DNA of 64,000 bases, taken from Variimorphobacter saccharofermentans. GTDB taxonomy: Bacteria; Bacillota; Clostridia; Lachnospirales; Lachnospiraceae. Below, piece after piece: positions 60,032-64,000 of this stretch. Where the stretch lies: the NCBI RefSeq assembly GCF_014174405.1, contig NZ_JACEGA010000001.1, forward strand, positions 2,633,001-2,697,000, read 5' to 3'. Made by a program: the position numbers and the translations under genes. The stretch's first letter is position 1. Every line of letters begins with the position of its first letter. Below the pieces are notes generated by a model. It did not search any database, was not told the origin of the DNA, and saw only the letters and a list, made by a program, of their open reading frames with translations.

Positions 60032-60451
60032 TTAGTAGAAATTATTAAATGCCGCACAATCATCTTGCCATTCATCCATATTCTCTTTGATTGTAGTGCA
60101 GAGATAATTATATTCTTCTTTTGATACGTATCCATGTTCATTCATACACTTGTAGAATTTCTTGATACTTGCCGCCGTTGTTTTTATTGTTCCTGGAGTT
60201 GACCACATACACTTATGTATGAAGAAATAGCCTAAAAATATATCAATCTTACTACCACAACCTTCCTGCATCTCGAGAGGAGCTTCTCTTAGAAGATAAT
60301 CATTAATGTAAAACTCTACATTATCAACATGATTACTTATCGTTTTGTGTGTAAGACCAGCTTCCATCAAATCTCTTTCAAATATTTCAAGGTAGCTATT
60401 ACTTTTTTCTTGTTGCTGCTTGCATTGCATTTCGTATTCTTCGTAGTTCAT
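60032..60451 (-). CDS. Small protein with recombinase-like core-binding (SAM-like) fold
   Basis: 139 residues. The segment YLEIFERDLMEAGLTHKTISNHVDNVEFYINDYLL looks like the N-terminal core-binding domain of phage integrases, but no catalytic domain follows. It lies between UPF0158 and another small gene on the same strand. Start at 60451 (MNYEEYEM) behind AAAGGG. Confidence 0.6.
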   Translation of the reverse strand: MNYEEYEMQCKQQQEKSNSYLEIFERDLMEAGLTHKTISNHVDNVEFYINDYLLREAPLEMQEGCGSKIDIFLGYFFIHKCMWSTPGTIKTTAASIKKFYKCMNEHGYVSKEEYNYLCTTIKENMDEWQDDCAAFNNFY

Positions 60452-60480
60452 TGAAATACCCTTTCTTCTATCACACAAAC

Positions 60481-60741
60481 TCAATCAAATGGTAACTCTT
60501 CTACTTTCTTTTTAGGCTTTAAACTTTTGTTGTCTAATATGACCCCTGTTTTACCAAATCTATCTTCATACATATCTCTAACCCATATTTTCACAGGAAG
60601 CTTCCACTGCTCATTTTTATTTGGTATATTTTTTATTAGGCTCTTGGGATTAAGTCCCATTTCTTTTGCCATTTGTATTTCTTCATCATTAAGCTTACAT
60701 CTTTTCTTAGCTTCAAACCATAATTCCGTACTATATGCCAT
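60481..60741 (-). CDS. Hypothetical protein (86 residues)
   Basis: MAYSTELWFEAKKRCKLNDEEIQMAKEMG...; short, basic C-terminus. It overlaps the region upstream of the 60032 gene and is probably co-transcribed. No assignment, but similar small proteins commonly accompany transposition-associated loci in Firmicutes. Confidence 0.55.
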   Translation of the reverse strand: MAYSTELWFEAKKRCKLNDEEIQMAKEMGLNPKSLIKNIPNKNEQWKLPVKIWVRDMYEDRFGKTGVILDNKSLKPKKKVEELPFD

Positions 60742-60791
60742 AAATGTCATATCCTTTTCATATCAATGATTTATATCATATCAAAACCAAT

Positions 60792-60811
60792 GTAAATGGT
60801 AAACCACTCGT
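60792..60811 (+). repeat. Solo IS66-like terminal repeat
   Basis: GTAAATGGTAAACCACTCGT differs by only two bases from the right terminus of IS66 copy 2 (38509). No IS66 gene is attached, so it is a scar of a lost or recombined element. Confidence 0.55.
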
Positions 60812-60875
60812 TTGGAGATCTTCAATGCATTACTATCTGAGATATAATCTGCTGAGTTCATCCATCATAGCGGGT

Positions 60876-61430
60876 CTAATCTCTTACCGAACATTTTTTC
60901 CTATTAACAGTAACAAAGCAATCATAGCTCCTAGCATCGTGTCCTGTAAATATAAACCTATTATCCGAATGTAAAAAATCCATTAACTGGTCTTCATCAA
61001 ATGCCAGATAGCCCTCCATGTATAATTCCAGATAAAGATCATAAACCGTTCTTGGCTTTCTTTTTGTTCGCAAAAAATTATAACAATAATCTAAAATTTC
61101 CCCGCTGAGTCTCAAAACTGTAGGCCTAATAATCCAATCTATTACTGTTTCATCTTTTCCAATAGCAAATAGTGCATCTAACAAGCTGTATTGTATATTT
61201 TGATCATTCGCATATTTTTGATGTAATGCAGATAAAAAACTGATTGCTTTCTCATATTCCTTATTCAGCACATAAGCCTCTCCTAATTTAAATTGATCAT
61301 ACTGATCATTAGGGTTAATTTCAGCTTTCCTGCGCCTGTATATAACCAGTCCCTTCCAATCTTTCTCATCAAGAAAATGGCTGTCCGCTTCCCATTCTTC
61401 GAAATTGTCATACTCGTCTTCCTTTTTCAT
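60876..61430 (-). CDS. TPR-like helical protein
   Basis: 184 residues. QFKLGEAYVLNKEYEKAISFLSALHQKY reads as a TPR unit; the rest is helical. The function is unknown. Start at 61430 (MKKEDEYDN) is an estimate; a coupled ATG at 61442 overlapping the previous stop is possible. Confidence 0.62.
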   Translation of the reverse strand: MKKEDEYDNFEEWEADSHFLDEKDWKGLVIYRRRKAEINPNDQYDQFKLGEAYVLNKEYEKAISFLSALHQKYANDQNIQYSLLDALFAIGKDETVIDWIIRPTVLRLSGEILDYCYNFLRTKRKPRTVYDLYLELYMEGYLAFDEDQLMDFLHSDNRFIFTGHDARSYDCFVTVNRKKCSVRD

Positions 61431-61441
61431 CCCTAGCCCCA

Positions 61442-62611
61442 TTACTCCCAATCACAATCATACTGTTCCGGTGCTTCACCTTTAATCGTACTAATCTGGC
61501 ATTCCTCTATATGTCCAGTCACTATTTTTTCTACCGTAATTTGAAAATGCCACTGATCCCCAAAATCAAATAGATATTCGAATTGCATTCCTTCATACAG
61601 CATAAGTTCAGCTAAAACCGTATCTGCTTGCCATATTTCATCCTCACACTCCGGTATAAAGTACCTTCTTCGGAGAGTTCCAGAACCAATTTGAAAATAA
61701 TACATATGATCATTGTCAAAATTAACGCTTTTTTGTATCAGAAAATGCAAATCCTCCAGAGTATACTGATCCCCCATTAGTATTTTCCTGACACAGGAAC
61801 CAACTGTTATTTTAAAATCAATTGTATGACCCCCTATTTCCTCACTATATACAAGAAAACTCGTCAACTTCTCTTTGATGTCAACGGATTTATTTTTAAC
61901 GATTTTCCTTATGACCGGAAGAACAGTGCTCACATTCAGAGTGTACCAAAATTCTCTGCCCTGCTTCTTCAATAGTTCCTTCCATGCATATCCTTCAGCC
62001 GTCTGATAAAGTTCTTTAACCCGAAACTTATTATCTTTATCTTCTTCTGTTTCTTCCATCCAGTCAATGCGAAGCAATTGGAATAATGCAAAAATCCGAA
62101 CCTCATGAAAATAATTCAGTTTACAGAATGCCACTATCCCTCTCCCATATGAATTCGACAGTGCTCCCTCTCCTCTTATCTCTGTCATTGTCTCAAATAT
62201 CCTGCCTCCCACATACGCCGAATAGGAATTGCCTAAGGCTTCATGATATTCTCCCAGCCATACCGTCATCATAAGAATATATTGTTCCATAGCCTCCATT
62301 TGAGAAAACCATTGGTATCTTTGACCTTTTTGAAGAGTCATGCCCTTTCCCTTCATACTCCTAATTTGCAAAATACCAGTACGCACCGAAAAGTAGTAAA
62401 AGAAATCAATCACTGTATAATACTCCTGCGTTCTTCCGCAGGAATGATATCTCTCTCTCACTATATCAAACTGGCTGTTCAATGCAAAACAGTCCTTTTT
62501 CCCAATATGTCCAGTACGCTTCGACAGCTGTACGTCATTTATCTCCAAGTAATCCAAGAAACATTGATACTCTCTTCTTAATCTTTCTGCTGCATTTTGA
62601 AATAATTCCAT
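61442..62611 (-). CDS. Plasmid pRiA4b ORF-3-like protein
   Basis: 389 residues. The C-terminal 140 residues carry the PRiA4_ORF3 pattern: YTLEDLHFLIQKSVNFDNDHMYYF, AELMLYEGMQFEYLFDFGDQWHFQITVEKI. The long N-terminal region is not recognised. Proteins of this type travel on plasmids and transposons; the fold is SH3-like with no known catalysis. It is followed immediately by the TPR-like gene. Confidence 0.8.
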   Translation of the reverse strand: MELFQNAAERLRREYQCFLDYLEINDVQLSKRTGHIGKKDCFALNSQFDIVRERYHSCGRTQEYYTVIDFFYYFSVRTGILQIRSMKGKGMTLQKGQRYQWFSQMEAMEQYILMMTVWLGEYHEALGNSYSAYVGGRIFETMTEIRGEGALSNSYGRGIVAFCKLNYFHEVRIFALFQLLRIDWMEETEEDKDNKFRVKELYQTAEGYAWKELLKKQGREFWYTLNVSTVLPVIRKIVKNKSVDIKEKLTSFLVYSEEIGGHTIDFKITVGSCVRKILMGDQYTLEDLHFLIQKSVNFDNDHMYYFQIGSGTLRRRYFIPECEDEIWQADTVLAELMLYEGMQFEYLFDFGDQWHFQITVEKIVTGHIEECQISTIKGEAPEQYDCDWE

Positions 62612-62682
62612 ATAATCTCCTTATTCACTTGTATCAAGTGTGTATAGTTTACTTTCTTATCGTATTCACTGTTTTGAGCTTA

Positions 62683-64000
62683 CTAATTCACAGTTTCTCT
62701 CCATGCTATCTCCAGTAATTCTGCCGCAACCTGATGACTTTTGATACGCATAAGATTGTCCCAAGCGTCTTCTTTTCCAAGTAAATTCATACCACCATGC
62801 CATACAAGTTCATCATCAATTACCGCAAAATGTTCTTCTACTACTTCTTTTAACTTCACTATAATTCCTGCTAGTTTCAGTTGTTCTACTAATTCATTGC
62901 AAACATCTGGGCTACCATAGGAGACATTTTCAGGGGCCGTTGTTATTACAACAACGCAGGCACCAGCTTCCTGTCTGCTCTTCACAAGAAATATTAACCG
63001 ATCAATCTTATCAAGCATAATTTCAGGACTTGAGATTACAATCTTCTTTTCGGCTTCAACAAGATCCTGTTCAAATACTTCAACGTAGTTACCGGAGTCA
63101 TATATTGCATTTACTATTTGCTTTGTAGCCTCTTCACCAGTCCATAATGTAAATCCAGTCTTTTTGTAGGTTCGTAAACGCTTTGCATACATATTATCAA
63201 AATATCTAATGTGAGAATCTATATAATCATAGACATATACTGCCTCTTTTCCCTCATAATCTCGATTCAATCGTCCCACATATTGTTCTAAACGTCCTTC
63301 AAAAGAAACTGGCGCAGCTAACATCAGTACGTCAAGTCTTGGAAAATCAAAACCTTCTCCAATTTTCTGTCCTGTTGCAACCAGAATAAGGCTTTCATCT
63401 TTTGGAACTGCTTTTAAAGACATTCTGATTTCAGCATTTTCTTTATCCGTATTGTCTCCATACAAAATAAATACGTGATTAGCACTACCTTGCAGTTCGT
63501 CATATAAAAGTTTCGCATGCTCTTTATATTTTGTAAGAATAACTGGAGTATGTCCCGCTGTGATACATTCCCTTACATCGCTAGTAATCATTTCATTTCT
63601 AACATTGCTTGAACTAATCAAACCATACGCACGATTTATATCATCTTTACTGTCTTCCGTATCCACCACTCTGGTATACCTTGGAACAAAATAATGCCCA
63701 ATGCCCTGTTCTTCAGCTCTTTCAAGTGCAGTGAACTTATGACGCAGTGGTCCAAGCATCATATATATGATTTTGTCCAGACTATCACCTCTTTTAGGCG
63801 TAGCTGATACACCATATACATATTTTGCATCAACCTTCTGCAATAACTCCATAGATGTAGTTGATGCTGCATGATGACATTCGTCCATTATTACCATTCC
63901 ATAAGAATTGATTAATTCATTGAATTTACCCTTACTATACATAGAACCAACCATAGCAACATCAACAATTCCTGTTAATGTATTTTTACTTCCATGTAAA
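62683..64000 (-). CDS. TOTE-type SF2 helicase with C-terminal PLD-like domain (partial)
   Basis: The frame is open to base 64000, about 438 residues. VIMDECHHAAS (motif II), GVSATPKRGDSLDKI (III), IGEGFDFPRLDVLM and EQYVGRLNRDYEGK (VI) define a superfamily 2 helicase. The tail (ISSPEIMLDKIDRL...HFAVIDDELVWHGGMNLL) is PLD-like. This matches the C-terminal half of the AEP-primase/helicase protein of TOTE conflict systems. The N-terminal primase domain, if present, lies beyond the window. Confidence 0.85.
   Translation of the reverse strand, partial: LHGSKNTLTGIVDVAMVGSMYSKGKFNELINSYGMVIMDECHHAASTTSMELLQKVDAKYVYGVSATPKRGDSLDKIIYMMLGPLRHKFTALERAEEQGIGHYFVPRYTRVVDTEDSKDDINRAYGLISSSNVRNEMITSDVRECITAGHTPVILTKYKEHAKLLYDELQGSANHVFILYGDNTDKENAEIRMSLKAVPKDESLILVATGQKIGEGFDFPRLDVLMLAAPVSFEGRLEQYVGRLNRDYEGKEAVYVYDYIDSHIRYFDNMYAKRLRTYKKTGFTLWTGEEATKQIVNAIYDSGNYVEVFEQDLVEAEKKIVISSPEIMLDKIDRLIFLVKSRQEAGACVVVITTAPENVSYGSPDVCNELVEQLKLAGIIVKLKEVVEEHFAVIDDELVWHGGMNLLGKEDAWDNLMRIKSHQVAAELLEIAWRETVN

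Overview
The window looks like an accessory island of a low-G+C Gram-positive anaerobe, most likely a Lachnospiraceae/Clostridium-cluster Firmicute. This is inferred from AT-rich DNA, strong AGGAGG-type ribosome sites, a GGDEF protein, a LexA-like/DinB pair, UPF0158 and TOTE-type genes and the insertion-sequence (IS) mix. Almost every intact non-IS gene lies on the minus strand. No rRNA, tRNA or CRISPR array was seen.

Layout. 1-11.4 kb: a diguanylate cyclase gene split by an IS1182-type element, then IS30, a truncated DDE transposase, an IS66 element, an IS150-like IS3 element and a beheaded IS110 transposase. 11.4-14.1 kb: a Vat-like acetyltransferase, a methyltransferase and a nucleotidyltransferase with an unusual repeat leader. 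14.4-17.3 kb: a relatively GC-rich six-gene operon of unknown function (two zinc-ribbon proteins, a 4-TM protein, a BspA-type leucine-rich-repeat protein, two unknowns). 18.3-21.3 kb: a group II intron splitting a small gene, and the C-terminal part of a large serine recombinase. 21.3-24.2 kb: another IS150-like element, a dinB stub and a LexA-like repressor. 24.2-41.2 kb: a nest of insertion sequences up to five levels deep (IS66, IS21, IS3), most of it resolvable to the base from target duplications. 41.2-48.5 kb: an operon with two ABC half-transporters (one cut by IS66), a GH113-like hydrolase, a GT4 glycosyltransferase, a THUMP methyltransferase and a tandem alpha/beta-hydrolase, preceded by a 35-residue EF-hand microprotein. 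48.7-51.3 kb: one more IS66. 51.4-59.3 kb: small resistance-like and recombinase-bearing modules. 59.5-64 kb: UPF0158, small unknowns, a TPR-like protein, a pRiA4b-type protein and the C-terminal part of a TOTE-type helicase running off the right edge.

How it fits together. Five same-orientation copies of a 24-bp sequence (14095, 20308, 55277, 57393, 59294) read HVETVV(L)(M/I) on the minus strand and differ almost only at third codon positions. They resemble the 3' end of RumA/RlmD-type rRNA methyltransferase genes, a known integration target. I infer successive accretion of small integrative modules (passenger gene plus serine recombinase) at this site, later riddled by ISs. Two modules (55.3-57.4 and 57.4-59.3 kb) have the same plan: site, passenger, recombinase or its remnant, site. 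A group II intron sits exactly at the edge of another copy.
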